Below, one piece after another: positions 7,982-16,009 of a DNA stretch of 64,000 nucleotides. Positions within the stretch are counted from its first letter, which is position 1, and every line of letters begins with the position of its first letter. The stretch is from Gordonia sp049847105. GTDB lineage: Bacteria > Actinomycetota > Actinomycetes > Mycobacteriales > Mycobacteriaceae. A model generated the notes under the pieces. It saw only the letters and a list, made by a program, of their open reading frames with translations. It was not told the DNA's origin and ran no database searches. Location of the stretch: contig NZ_JBNCNS010000001.1 of NCBI RefSeq assembly GCF_049847105.1, positions 496,001 through 560,000 of the forward strand. The letters run 5' to 3'. The translations under genes and the position numbers were made by a program.

Positions 7982-9481
7982 CTATTGACGAACGACCTGT
8001 GGGGAAGGTTCCTCGGGGGTCGGGCTCCCCGGCAACGCCATGCGGATCAGCGCTCCCCCGAGCTCCGATTGTTCAGCCCGGACAGTGCCGCCGTGCCTGG
8101 CGACCACCTGACGCACTATTGCCAGGCCCAAGCCCGAGCCGGGCATCGACCGCGATTGGGTGGACCGGTAGAACCGCTCGAACACCAGGTCCCGGTCCTC
8201 GTCCGGGATTCCGGGCCCGGCGTCGGCGACGATCAGCTCCGCGGTCCCGGCATCGACCTGCCTGAGCTGCACCTGCACCGGCCGACCACGTGGACTCCAC
8301 TTGGCGGCGTTGTCGAGGACGTTGAGCACGGCCCGGTTCAGCCCGTGCTCCTCGCCGAAGACGTACCAAGGCGTGAGATTGGTCTGGAAATCGACGTCGA
8401 GCCGCCGGCGCCGTACCCGATCGAGGCTTCGCGTGATCACCTCCGTGAGATCGACCTCCTCGTGCACCACCTCGGGCGCCTCTTCTCGTGCGAGGTCCAC
8501 CAGATCCCCCACCAGAGTCGAGAGCTCCTCGATCTGCGCCATCACGTCCGAGCGCAGCTCGATCATGTCCTGGGCCGGGACCGCCGGGGCGCCGGGTTCA
8601 CTGGACGCGATCAGCAGTTCCAGATTGGTGCGCAACGACGTCAAGGGGGTCCGGAGCTCGTGGCCCGCATCGGCGACCAACCGGGACTGGCGGTCGCGCG
8701 ACTCGTCCAGTGCCCGCAGCATCGTGTTGAAGCTCTCCGTGAGCCGGGCCAATTCGTCGTTGCCACTCACCGGCATCGGAGTGAGATCCTGTGTCCGGGC
8801 CACTCTTTCGGCCGCCCGGGTGAGTCGCGCCACCGGCCTCAGTCCTGCTCGCGCAACGGTCGTACCGGCCAGTGCCGCCAGCGCCACACCACCCCCGCCG
8901 ACCACGAGTAACACCCAGGCCAGCCTCTTGAGCACCCGGTCGGTGTGTAACAGGCTCTGCGCCAACACAAGTGTGTTGCCGTCACTGAGTTTCCGTGCGA
9001 GCACGCGCTGGTTGTGGATGGTGCGAAGGCTCTGATTGTCCTGGCCAGGCGCGTATGTCGACCGGGCGATCTTGCGTTCGACGTCCTCGAACGGCACCTC
9101 GCCGATGAGGTAACTGCGGCCGTCGGGACGGACCAATGCGAGAGAGATGTTGGTGGAGAACACTGTTCCGGTCACCAGCGACTCGGGCCGTTCGTTGAGC
9201 AGACCGGTCCTCGCCAGCGCGGTCATACCGTCCGCGCGACTCTCGAGCTGCGAATCCACCTCGTTGTACATCGCCCGATAGACGACGAAGTAGGCGGCCG
9301 CGGCCATCAGACTGACCGACACCAGGACCACGGTGGCCGACAACAGCGTCACACGAGTCTTCAGCGACACCGCACGGGTGAGCGGCATCGGTGCCCGCAT
9401 TTCGGCGAGATCGTCGCGTTTGCGCCGCAGGAACCCGCGCGACGCCGGTGACGACGCGGGGTCGGTGTGTTCGGCGAGCAC
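7982..9481 (-). CDS. mprB: Two-component sensor histidine kinase MprB
   Basis: Membrane kinase sensing envelope stress. TM1 is at about residues 44-68, a sensor loop of about 120 residues follows, TM2 is at about 187-207, then HAMP. The H-box is AGHELRTPLTSL (His near 274), N-box NVLDNAAKWSP (Asn near 391), G1 DAGPGIPD (about 420) and G2 PGSGLGLAI (about 447). The GTG start shares one base with the mprA stop (TAGTG), so the pair is translationally coupled. A second in-frame start at about residue 28 is possible. Position and partner match MprB of mycobacteria. Confidence 0.94.
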   Translation of the reverse strand: MLAEHTDPASSPASRGFLRRKRDDLAEMRAPMPLTRAVSLKTRVTLLSATVVLVSVSLMAAAAYFVVYRAMYNEVDSQLESRADGMTALARTGLLNERPESLVTGTVFSTNISLALVRPDGRSYLIGEVPFEDVERKIARSTYAPGQDNQSLRTIHNQRVLARKLSDGNTLVLAQSLLHTDRVLKRLAWVLLVVGGGGVALAALAGTTVARAGLRPVARLTRAAERVARTQDLTPMPVSGNDELARLTESFNTMLRALDESRDRQSRLVADAGHELRTPLTSLRTNLELLIASSEPGAPAVPAQDMIELRSDVMAQIEELSTLVGDLVDLAREEAPEVVHEEVDLTEVITRSLDRVRRRRLDVDFQTNLTPWYVFGEEHGLNRAVLNVLDNAAKWSPRGRPVQVQLRQVDAGTAELIVADAGPGIPDEDRDLVFERFYRSTQSRSMPGSGLGLAIVRQVVARHGGTVRAEQSELGGALIRMALPGSPTPEEPSPQVVRQ

Positions 9482-10167
9482 TAGGGTGGCGTCTCCCGAA
9501 GCACATAGCCGACACCTCGCACCGTGTGGATCAGCCGGTCTTCACCATCGGCCTCCGTCTTGCGACGGAGATAGCCGACATACACCTCGAGGGCGTTGCC
9601 CGAGGTCGGGAAGTCGTAGCCCCAGACCTCCTCCAGGATGCGGCTGCGCGACAACACGCGGCGCGGGTTCGCCATCAGCATCTCCAACAGCGCGAACTCG
9701 GTGCGTGTGAGGCTGATGCTCCGATCGCCGCGCGCGACGTCGCGGGTCACCGGGTCGAGCGTGAGGTCGGCGAAGGCGAGCGCCTCGGAATCGATGTCGT
9801 CCTCCGGGGTGGCGCGTCGTAGCAGTGCTCGCAGTCGTGCCAGCAGTTCTTCGAGTGCGAACGGCTTGGGCAGGTAGTCGTCGGCGCCCGCGTCGAGGCC
9901 GGAGACACGCTCGGAGACCGAGTCACGGGCGGTCAACACCAATATCGGCAGGTCATCGCCCGCCGACCGCAGTCGTCGACAGACCTCGAGACCGTCGAGC
10001 CGCGGCATCATCACGTCGAGGATCACGACGTCGGGTCGTTCCGCGACGATCTTCTCCAGAGCCTCCAACCCGTCGGCCGCGGTGTCCACGCCGTACCCGT
10101 TGAAGGTCAACGACCGGCGCAGCGACTCACGAACCGCCCGATCGTCGTCGACCACAAGGATGCGCAT
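9481..10167 (-). CDS. mprA: OmpR-family response regulator MprA
   Basis: DNA-binding response regulator (228 aa). The receiver domain has the acidic pocket DDD at 7-9, phospho-acceptor Asp in VVILDVMMP (about 51) and Lys in LPKPF (about 101). The C-terminal winged helix ends with VYVGYLRRK and HTVRGVGYVLR. The ATG at 10167 begins the canonical MRILVVDDD; the frame is open 23 codons further but without supporting sequence. It is first in the mprA-mprB pair. The phosphorylated form controls persistence and envelope-stress genes in mycobacteria. Confidence 0.95.
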   Translation of the reverse strand: MRILVVDDDRAVRESLRRSLTFNGYGVDTAADGLEALEKIVAERPDVVILDVMMPRLDGLEVCRRLRSAGDDLPILVLTARDSVSERVSGLDAGADDYLPKPFALEELLARLRALLRRATPEDDIDSEALAFADLTLDPVTRDVARGDRSISLTRTEFALLEMLMANPRRVLSRSRILEEVWGYDFPTSGNALEVYVGYLRRKTEADGEDRLIHTVRGVGYVLRETPP

Positions 10168-10329
10168 ACCTACAGTCTTATCGTGAACTGCTGAGATGTG
10201 TCTGAGGACGACAAGTGTGTCGTCGAGGCCGTTCACGCAGGTACGCCGCAGGCCGATCTAGATCGCGTCCGGATCACCTTTGCCCCGCACACGGATCGAG
10301 CGTGCCTGTGAGGTCAAGTTGATGGGCGT

Positions 10330-10356
10330 GTAACTGGGCGCTTCGAATCAGGAAAC
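10330..10356 (+). promoter_or_regulatory. Candidate GlnR half-sites upstream of nitrate reductase
   Basis: GTAAC (10330-10334) and GAAAC (10352-10356) are offset by 22 bases, two helical turns, about 24-50 bases before the GTG start. Actinobacterial GlnR sites are built from GTnAC and GAAAC half-sites about 11 bp apart. The middle half-site is poor here, so this is tentative. Confidence 0.3.
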
Positions 10357-10379
10357 ACGTCCCGCCGACGCTGGACCAT

Positions 10380-13300
10380 GTGAAATCCGTCGGCATCGTC
10401 CAATCGCTGTGCGCCTACTGCGGCGTGGGGTGCGGCATGGATCTGTCCGTCGGAGAATCGGGCCAGATCCTCAAGACCACCGGCCGCAAAGACCACCCGA
10501 CCAACTTCGGCCGCCTCTGCACCAAGGGCTCCACCACCGCCGACATGCTCGCCGGCGGTGGTCGGCTGAGCGCCCCGATGATCCGCACCGAACGCGGCGC
10601 CACTCCACAACCCGGCGACCTGGATCAGGTGATCACCGACACCGCCCGTCGATTGCGAACGATCATCGACCAACACGGCCCCGACGCGGTGGCGCTCTAC
10701 GTCTCCGGCCAGATGTCGATGGAGGCGCAGTACCTCTCCAACAAGCTCGCCAAGGGATTCATCGGAACCAACCAGATCGAGTCGAACTCGCGTCTGTGCA
10801 TGGCGAGCGCCGGTACCGGATACAAGCAATCCCTGGGCGCCGATGGTCCGCCGGGTTCGTACCAGGACTTCGACCACGCCGACCTCTTCTTCGTGATCGG
10901 CTCCAACATCGTGGACTGCCATCCGATCCTGCACCTGCGCATGATGGACCGCATCAAGGCCGGGGCCAAGCTGATCGTGGTCGATCCGCGCCGCACCGCC
11001 ACCGCCGACAAAGCCGACCTCTTCCTGCAGGTCAAGCCCGGCACCGACCTCGCGCTCCTGAACGGACTGCTGCACCTGCTGATCACCGGCGGGCACACCG
11101 ACGACGACTTCATCGCGTCGTACACCGACGGCTTCGACCAGATGCCCGACTTCGCCGCGCAGTACCCGCCCGACCTGGTCAGCGAGATCACCGGCATCCC
11201 CGCCGACGATCTGCGCCGCGCCGCCGAGATGATCGGCACCGCCGACAACTGGATGAGCTGCTGGACGATGGGTCTCAACCAGTCGACGCACGGCACCTGG
11301 AACACCAACGCGCTCATCAACCTTCACCTCGCGACCGGCGCGATCTGCCGGCTCGGCAGCGGACCCTTCTCGCTCACGGGGCAGCCGAACGCAATGGGCG
11401 GTCGCGAGATGGGGTACATGGGTCCAGGACTCCCCGGACAACGTGCGGTGACCTCCGATGACGACCGCTCCTTCGTCGAGGCGAAATGGGGGCTCGAGCC
11501 CGGCACCCTGCGCACCGACGCCGGGGGCGGCACCATCGACCTGTTCCGCCGGATGTCCGACGGGGAGATCCGCGCCTGCTGGATCATCTGCACCAATCCG
11601 GTTGCCTCGGTAGCCAATCGGTCGACGGTCATCGCCGGCCTGGAGCGGGCCGAGCTGGTGATCACCCAGGACGCCTTCGCGGACACCGAGACCAACTCCT
11701 ACGCCGACGTCGCGCTCCCGGCCTCACTGTGGACCGAATCCGCCGGCACCATGGTCAACTCGGAACGCAACGTCACGCTGTTCGAGCCGGCCGTCGAGGC
11801 CCCGGGACAGGCCATCCCCGACTGGCAGATCATCGCCCGGATCGCCTGCGAGATGGGTTATGCCGACGCATTCGGCCATGCGAGCGCCGAGGAGGTCTTC
11901 GACGAGATCCGTGAGTTCGCCAATCCGCGCACGGGATACGACCTGCGCGGAATGACCTACGACGGCCTGCGCCGCACGCCCATGCAATGGCCGTGCCCAC
12001 CCGACGATCTCGTGGACCACTCGGACCCACACGGCCGCAACCCGATCCGCTATCTCAACGACGGTGTCAGCCAATCCCTGCATCGGGCCGAGGACGGCTC
12101 CGCCCCGGCCTTGGCGTTCGCCACCCCGTCCCGTCGTGCCCAGTTCTTCGCCCGACCGCACGTCGATCCCGCTGAGATGCCCGACGACGATCACCCGTTC
12201 CTGCTCAACACCGGTCGGCTTCCGCACCAATGGCACACCATGACCAAGACCGGGCGCGTGGCGAAGCTCAACAAACTCAATCCGGGCCCCTTCGTCGAGA
12301 TCCATCCCACCGATGCCGAGCGCCTCGGCATCAGCGCCGACGATCGGGTCGAGGTGGCCTCGCGCCGAGGGCATGCGGTTCTGCCGGCATCGATCTCCGA
12401 TCGCGTACGGCCCGGCAACTGCTTTGTGCCCTTTCACTGGAACGACATGTTCGGCGACGACCTCGCCATCAACGCGGTCACCTCCGACGCCGTCGATCCG
12501 ACGTCGCAGCAACCCGAGTTCAAGGTGTGCGCGGTGACCCTGACCCGCGTGGCCGCCGCCGCGAGTTCCGAGAACGCACCAACAGCAGGACATTCCCCTC
12601 CGTCACCCGAAGGGCAATCCGTGATCAACACTCTCGCCGGCCTTCTCGGCGTGTCCGAGATCGCGGCCCCTCAGTCCACTGACCGCGAGAAGCTCTACCT
12701 CGCGGGGATCATCGGTGGACTACGCGCCGATCCGCCGGTCGGCGCGGTCCCGGTGTTACCTGCCGATGCGCCCCTGACACCCGACACCCGCACCTGGGTG
12801 TCGGGTCTGTTGGCCGGAATGTTCTCCCGCCAGACACTTTCCGCAGGTGCGTCGGCACCCGTCGACCTCACCGACAAAGCGGGGTCTGCCGGAGCGGTCA
12901 CCGTCCTCTGGGCGTCGCAGATGGGCAATGCCGAAGAGTTCGCGACCCTGTGCGCCGATCGCGTCGCCGGCACCGGTCGCATCGTCACCACGGTCCCGAT
13001 GGACCAATGCGACCCGGGTGGGCTCCCCGACCACGAGACAGTCCTGTTCGTCACCTCGACCACCGGTGACGGAGATCCACCCGACAACGGGAGTGAGTTC
13101 TGGGAGGCACTGCACACCGACGACGCACCCGACCTCTCCGGCGTCCGGTACGCGGTGCTCGCCTTCGGCGACTCGAGTTACGACGACTTCTGTGGCCACG
13201 GACGCAAACTCGATGCACGCATCGGTGAGCTGGGCGGCTCTCGGATCCTCGATCGTGTCGACTGCGAGCCCGAGTTCGAGGACACGGCAGGCAGTTGGCT

Positions 13301-14561
13301 CGAGCAGGTCGTCGGTGCGCTGAGCACCACCACCACTGACAGCAACCCGAATCCTGCCGACAGCAACCACGATCTCGGCGACAGCAACCGACCTCGTGTA
13401 TCCGCCTCGGACCGTCCGAGCCCAGCCGCTGACTGCACGACCGCGTACTCCCGCACGAACCCCTTCGTCACGTCCTTGGCCCGCAACATCAAGCTCAATG
13501 GCGCAGGATCGCAGAAAGACGTTCGCAACTTCGCATTTCACCTACCGCCCAACTCGTTGACCTACCGCACGGGAGATGCCCTGGGCGTCTGGCCGCGCAA
13601 CAATCCGGCCCTCATCGAGGAGTGGTTGTCGGCGACCCGCCTCGACGGCGACGAAGTCGTCGACCTCCCCGATGCCGGTGAGATGACGCTGCGCCGTGCG
13701 TTGCGGGAACGCCTCGAGTTCGCCAAGGTGAACAACGATCTGGTCCGGTTCGTCGCGGAACGGACCGGGGACGACGACCTGCGCGATCTGACCGCCGGCG
13801 GGAACAAGCATCGTTTCGCGGAATGGAGTTGGGGGCGCCAGTCGGTCGATCTGCTGTCCGACCACCCCGTGCACGCGTCGGCTTCCGATTGGATCAACGT
13901 GCTGAAACCGTTGACACCTCGGTCGTATTCGATCTCGTCGAGTCCGTTGTCGAGCCCGGAGGAGGTGCACCTGACGGTTTCCGCGGTCCGATATAACGTG
14001 CACGGCACGCCCCGCGGCGGCGTCTGTTCGACGTTCCTCGCCGACCAGGCCCACGACGAGGACATCGGGATCTTCGTCAACTCCACCAACCACTTCCGGC
14101 CACCGACCGATCCCGACGCGCCGATGATCATGATCGGCCCGGGGACCGGAATCGCACCGTTCCGGGCCTTCCTCCACGAACGGCAGGCGCTCGGTCACAC
14201 GGGTCCGAACTGGCTGTTCTTCGGCGAGCAGTATGCCGCGACCGACTTCTACTACCGGGACGAGCTGACCTCGATGCTGGCCGACGGCGTGCTCACCAGA
14301 CTCGACGTGGCCTTCTCGCGGGACCAGGCCTCAAAGGTCTACGTACAGGACCGGATGCGCGAACACGGCGCCGAACTATACCGATGGCTACACGACGGCG
14401 CGCACATCTATGTCTGTGGCGATGCCGGACGCATGGCCAAGGATGTCGACTCCGCGCTGAAAGGTGTGGTCGCCCAGCACGGAAAGTTGGCACCCACGAG
14501 CGCCGAGGGATACGTGAAGGCGCTGGCCGCGGACAAGCGCTACGTCCGCGACGTCTATTGA
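10380..14561 (+). CDS. Assimilatory nitrate reductase fused to flavodoxin/NADPH reductase (1393 aa)
   Basis: Single-chain NADPH-linked nitrate reductase. Residues 1 to about 710 are a molybdopterin oxidoreductase (NarB/NasA type) with a 4Fe-4S ligand set C11-x2-C14-x3-C18 and C47 (GRLCTKG), and a C-terminal dinucleotide-binding domain (TGRLPHQWHTMTKTGR). Residues about 838-985 are an FMN flavodoxin (VLWASQMGNAEEF, VTSTTGDGDPPDNG). A low-complexity linker with three 7-residue DSN repeats (about 985-1006) leads to a CysJ-type FAD/NADPH module (RSYSISSSPLSS, GVCSTFLAD, MIGPGTGIAPFRAF). Electrons would pass NADPH-FAD-FMN-FeS-Mo. It starts with GTG. It belongs functionally with nirBD on the opposite strand. 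Confidence 0.93.
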   Translation: MKSVGIVQSLCAYCGVGCGMDLSVGESGQILKTTGRKDHPTNFGRLCTKGSTTADMLAGGGRLSAPMIRTERGATPQPGDLDQVITDTARRLRTIIDQHGPDAVALYVSGQMSMEAQYLSNKLAKGFIGTNQIESNSRLCMASAGTGYKQSLGADGPPGSYQDFDHADLFFVIGSNIVDCHPILHLRMMDRIKAGAKLIVVDPRRTATADKADLFLQVKPGTDLALLNGLLHLLITGGHTDDDFIASYTDGFDQMPDFAAQYPPDLVSEITGIPADDLRRAAEMIGTADNWMSCWTMGLNQSTHGTWNTNALINLHLATGAICRLGSGPFSLTGQPNAMGGREMGYMGPGLPGQRAVTSDDDRSFVEAKWGLEPGTLRTDAGGGTIDLFRRMSDGEIRACWIICTNPVASVANRSTVIAGLERAELVITQDAFADTETNSYADVALPASLWTESAGTMVNSERNVTLFEPAVEAPGQAIPDWQIIARIACEMGYADAFGHASAEEVFDEIREFANPRTGYDLRGMTYDGLRRTPMQWPCPPDDLVDHSDPHGRNPIRYLNDGVSQSLHRAEDGSAPALAFATPSRRAQFFARPHVDPAEMPDDDHPFLLNTGRLPHQWHTMTKTGRVAKLNKLNPGPFVEIHPTDAERLGISADDRVEVASRRGHAVLPASISDRVRPGNCFVPFHWNDMFGDDLAINAVTSDAVDPTSQQPEFKVCAVTLTRVAAAASSENAPTAGHSPPSPEGQSVINTLAGLLGVSEIAAPQSTDREKLYLAGIIGGLRADPPVGAVPVLPADAPLTPDTRTWVSGLLAGMFSRQTLSAGASAPVDLTDKAGSAGAVTVLWASQMGNAEEFATLCADRVAGTGRIVTTVPMDQCDPGGLPDHETVLFVTSTTGDGDPPDNGSEFWEALHTDDAPDLSGVRYAVLAFGDSSYDDFCGHGRKLDARIGELGGSRILDRVDCEPEFEDTAGSWLEQVVGALSTTTTDSNPNPADSNHDLGDSNRPRVSASDRPSPAADCTTAYSRTNPFVTSLARNIKLNGAGSQKDVRNFAFHLPPNSLTYRTGDALGVWPRNNPALIEEWLSATRLDGDEVVDLPDAGEMTLRRALRERLEFAKVNNDLVRFVAERTGDDDLRDLTAGGNKHRFAEWSWGRQSVDLLSDHPVHASASDWINVLKPLTPRSYSISSSPLSSPEEVHLTVSAVRYNVHGTPRGGVCSTFLADQAHDEDIGIFVNSTNHFRPPTDPDAPMIMIGPGTGIAPFRAFLHERQALGHTGPNWLFFGEQYAATDFYYRDELTSMLADGVLTRLDVAFSRDQASKVYVQDRMREHGAELYRWLHDGAHIYVCGDAGRMAKDVDSALKGVVAQHGKLAPTSAEGYVKALAADKRYVRDVY
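13335..13397 (+). repeat. Three in-frame 21-bp units in the nitrate reductase linker
   Basis: Units at 13335, 13356 and 13377 share the core GACAGCAACC and encode DSN-x4 heptads. The same unit recurs outside genes at 35073-35114 and 35188-35313. Confidence 0.75.
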
Positions 14562-14575
14562 ATCTGCTGTGGTGC

Positions 14576-14650
14576 TGTCCCAGATGACACCTGAGCGGAC
14601 GACCGAACCATAAGTTGCCGCCGTGCCGCGCTCAAGTGTCATCTGGGACA
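14576..14650. repeat. 75-nt palindromic element, left copy
   Basis: Arms TGTCCCAGATGACAC (14576-14590) and its exact complement (14636-14650), extended inward by CTGAGCG/CGCTCAA with one mismatch. The loop is 31 nt. It begins 15 bases after the nitrate reductase stop. A same-length copy lies at 15612-15686. Confidence 0.85.
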
Positions 14651-14682
14651 CCGCAGACAGCGGACACTGCACAGTCCCTCTT

Positions 14683-14691
14683 TTATCCACA
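14683..14691 (+). other. Perfect DnaA-box-like nonamer
   Basis: TTATCCACA matches the strong DnaA box, located between the left palindrome and the DUF559-type gene. It is probably a chance match or part of that mobile-looking unit, because no origin features surround it. Confidence 0.25.
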
Positions 14692-14751
14692 GAAAGCCGC
14701 TCTCGAGGTCACCGTCCGCTTTCGACGACTCCGAAATGCGACGCTGCAGCA

Positions 14752-15630
14752 ATGGTTCATTCCGATTGCGCTGGTGTCCTGACGGCCGGCTTCGGCGTCG
14801 CTTCTTGGAAACAACTCTGTTCAGCAGGTATGACCCGCAACGAACTCCGGACCGCCATCAGGAGTGGGGTCCTGCGGTGCCTGCGACGTGGTTGGTACGC
14901 GACAACCTGGGCGAACCAAGATGTCGCGGCGGCAGTATCAGCGGGCGGCGTTCTCAGCTGTCTGTCCGCACTTCGGCTTCACGAAGTCTGGGTCCCTGGC
15001 ACATCGGAGGTCGTACATGTCCGCGCACGCGCGACCGCTCATCGCGGCACGCACAGGACGTTCTGCGAACAGTACGGCAGACCCGAATCAGAGCTGTCCA
15101 GCGTCGATGAGCTCACGGTCGCCCTGCGCCACGCACTCAAGTGCCTGGACGACGAAGGCATCGTGGTGGTCTGCGATTCGATCCTGAATCACCAACTGCT
15201 CGACGTCTCCGATCTCGAGGTCCAGTTTCACTCGGCCCCGACACGCATCCGCCGCCTACTCGACCGATGTGAAGGTGAGGCACAGTCAGGTACGGAGTCC
15301 ATGACCCGATTCCGCTTACGCTCCCGCGGGATCGGGGTCCGATCACAGGTCGCCATCCCGGCCGTCGGCATCGTCGACTTTGTTGTCGGCACCTCCATGA
15401 TCATCGAAGTTGACGGCTACGAAACCCACAGCAGCAAAGAACAGTTCGAGAAAGATCGCGAGCGCGATCGAAAAGCAGTCGAACTCGGGTACGTCGTCAT
15501 CAGACTTACGTACCACCAGGTGGTCCACGAATGGCCGGACGTCGAGGAGACCATCCTGGACCTCATTCGTCGCCGTGAGCACCTCAAGCCGGTTGTCGAG
15601 CGAAAACAGCTTGTCTCAGACGACACCTGA
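14752..15630 (+). CDS. AbiEi-like N-terminus plus DUF559 (Vsr-like) nuclease-fold protein (292 aa)
   Basis: The N-terminal winged-helix region (GFGVASWKQLCSAGMTRNEL, then RSGVLRCLRRGWYA) resembles AbiEi-type antitoxin domains. The C-terminal region (VDFVVGTSMIIEVDGYETH, later DRERDRKAVELGY and VVIRLTYHQVV) fits DUF559, a PD-(D/E)XK relative of Vsr; the I-E-V-D is the likely metal site. The ATG at 14752 is chosen to start just before the domain; the frame is open to 14623, inside the left palindrome. The last codons and stop lie within the right palindrome. It sits between nitrate reductase and nirD and looks less GC-rich than its neighbours. Its function is unknown: nuclease, toxin-antitoxin part or element-encoded enzyme. 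Confidence 0.75.
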   Translation: MVHSDCAGVLTAGFGVASWKQLCSAGMTRNELRTAIRSGVLRCLRRGWYATTWANQDVAAAVSAGGVLSCLSALRLHEVWVPGTSEVVHVRARATAHRGTHRTFCEQYGRPESELSSVDELTVALRHALKCLDDEGIVVVCDSILNHQLLDVSDLEVQFHSAPTRIRRLLDRCEGEAQSGTESMTRFRLRSRGIGVRSQVAIPAVGIVDFVVGTSMIIEVDGYETHSSKEQFEKDRERDRKAVELGYVVIRLTYHQVVHEWPDVEETILDLIRRREHLKPVVERKQLVSDDT

Positions 15631-15686
15631 GCGAGCCGACGCGCTCCATCTCGCCTCGGAGTCGCGCTCGGGTGTCATCTGGGACA
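15612..15686. repeat. 75-nt palindromic element, right copy
   Basis: Same design and exactly the same length as the left copy. Arms are 15612-15633 and 15665-15686, again with a 31-nt loop of unrelated sequence. The right arm GTGTCATCTGGGACA is identical to the left copy's; the left arm has two changes, one leaving a G-T pair. It contains the stop of the DUF559-type gene and ends 6 bases before the nirD stop. Confidence 0.85.
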
Positions 15687-15691
15687 GCGAC

Positions 15692-16009
15692 TCACACCCA
15701 GACCACGACCTGGCCGTCGCGATCCTCCACCCGGCAAGTCTGGACCGACCCGACCCCCTCGGAAGTGCACGCCCCGTCGGTGAATCGAAAAGCGTACTGG
15801 TGCAACGGGCACACGACCTGACCGAGGTCGAACTGGCCGTCGGCGAGTGGACCACCTTTGTGCGGGCATACCGCATCAGTGGCCCGCAGTGTCCCATCGG
15901 CCATCCGGAACACCGCGATCTGACGATCACCGACGGCATACGCGCGACCTTCGCCCGGCAAGAGATCCTCCATCGGCCCGACCGCGACCCCGGTATCGAC
16001 GCGGGTCAC
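15692..16009 (-). CDS. nirD: Nitrite reductase small subunit, Rieske type (105 aa)
   Basis: NADH-dependent assimilatory nitrite reductase small subunit with a Rieske [2Fe-2S] fold. The iron ligands are C-x-H in AVCPHKGGP and C-x2-H in VVCPLHQYAF, about 17 residues apart, as expected. It starts at the GTG overlapping the nirB stop by 4 bases (GTGA), indicating translational coupling. A longer upstream frame (to 16270) is a nirB shadow. The second palindromic repeat begins 6 bases after its stop. Confidence 0.93.
   Translation of the reverse strand: MTRVDTGVAVGPMEDLLPGEGRAYAVGDRQIAVFRMADGTLRATDAVCPHKGGPLADGQFDLGQVVCPLHQYAFRFTDGACTSEGVGSVQTCRVEDRDGQVVVWV

Noticed and set aside
14576..15686. Insertion sequence with terminal inverted repeats
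   Set aside because: No transposase motif is seen in the enclosed gene, each end is itself a palindrome rather than a simple terminal repeat, and no target duplication is visible. It is kept as a finding instead.
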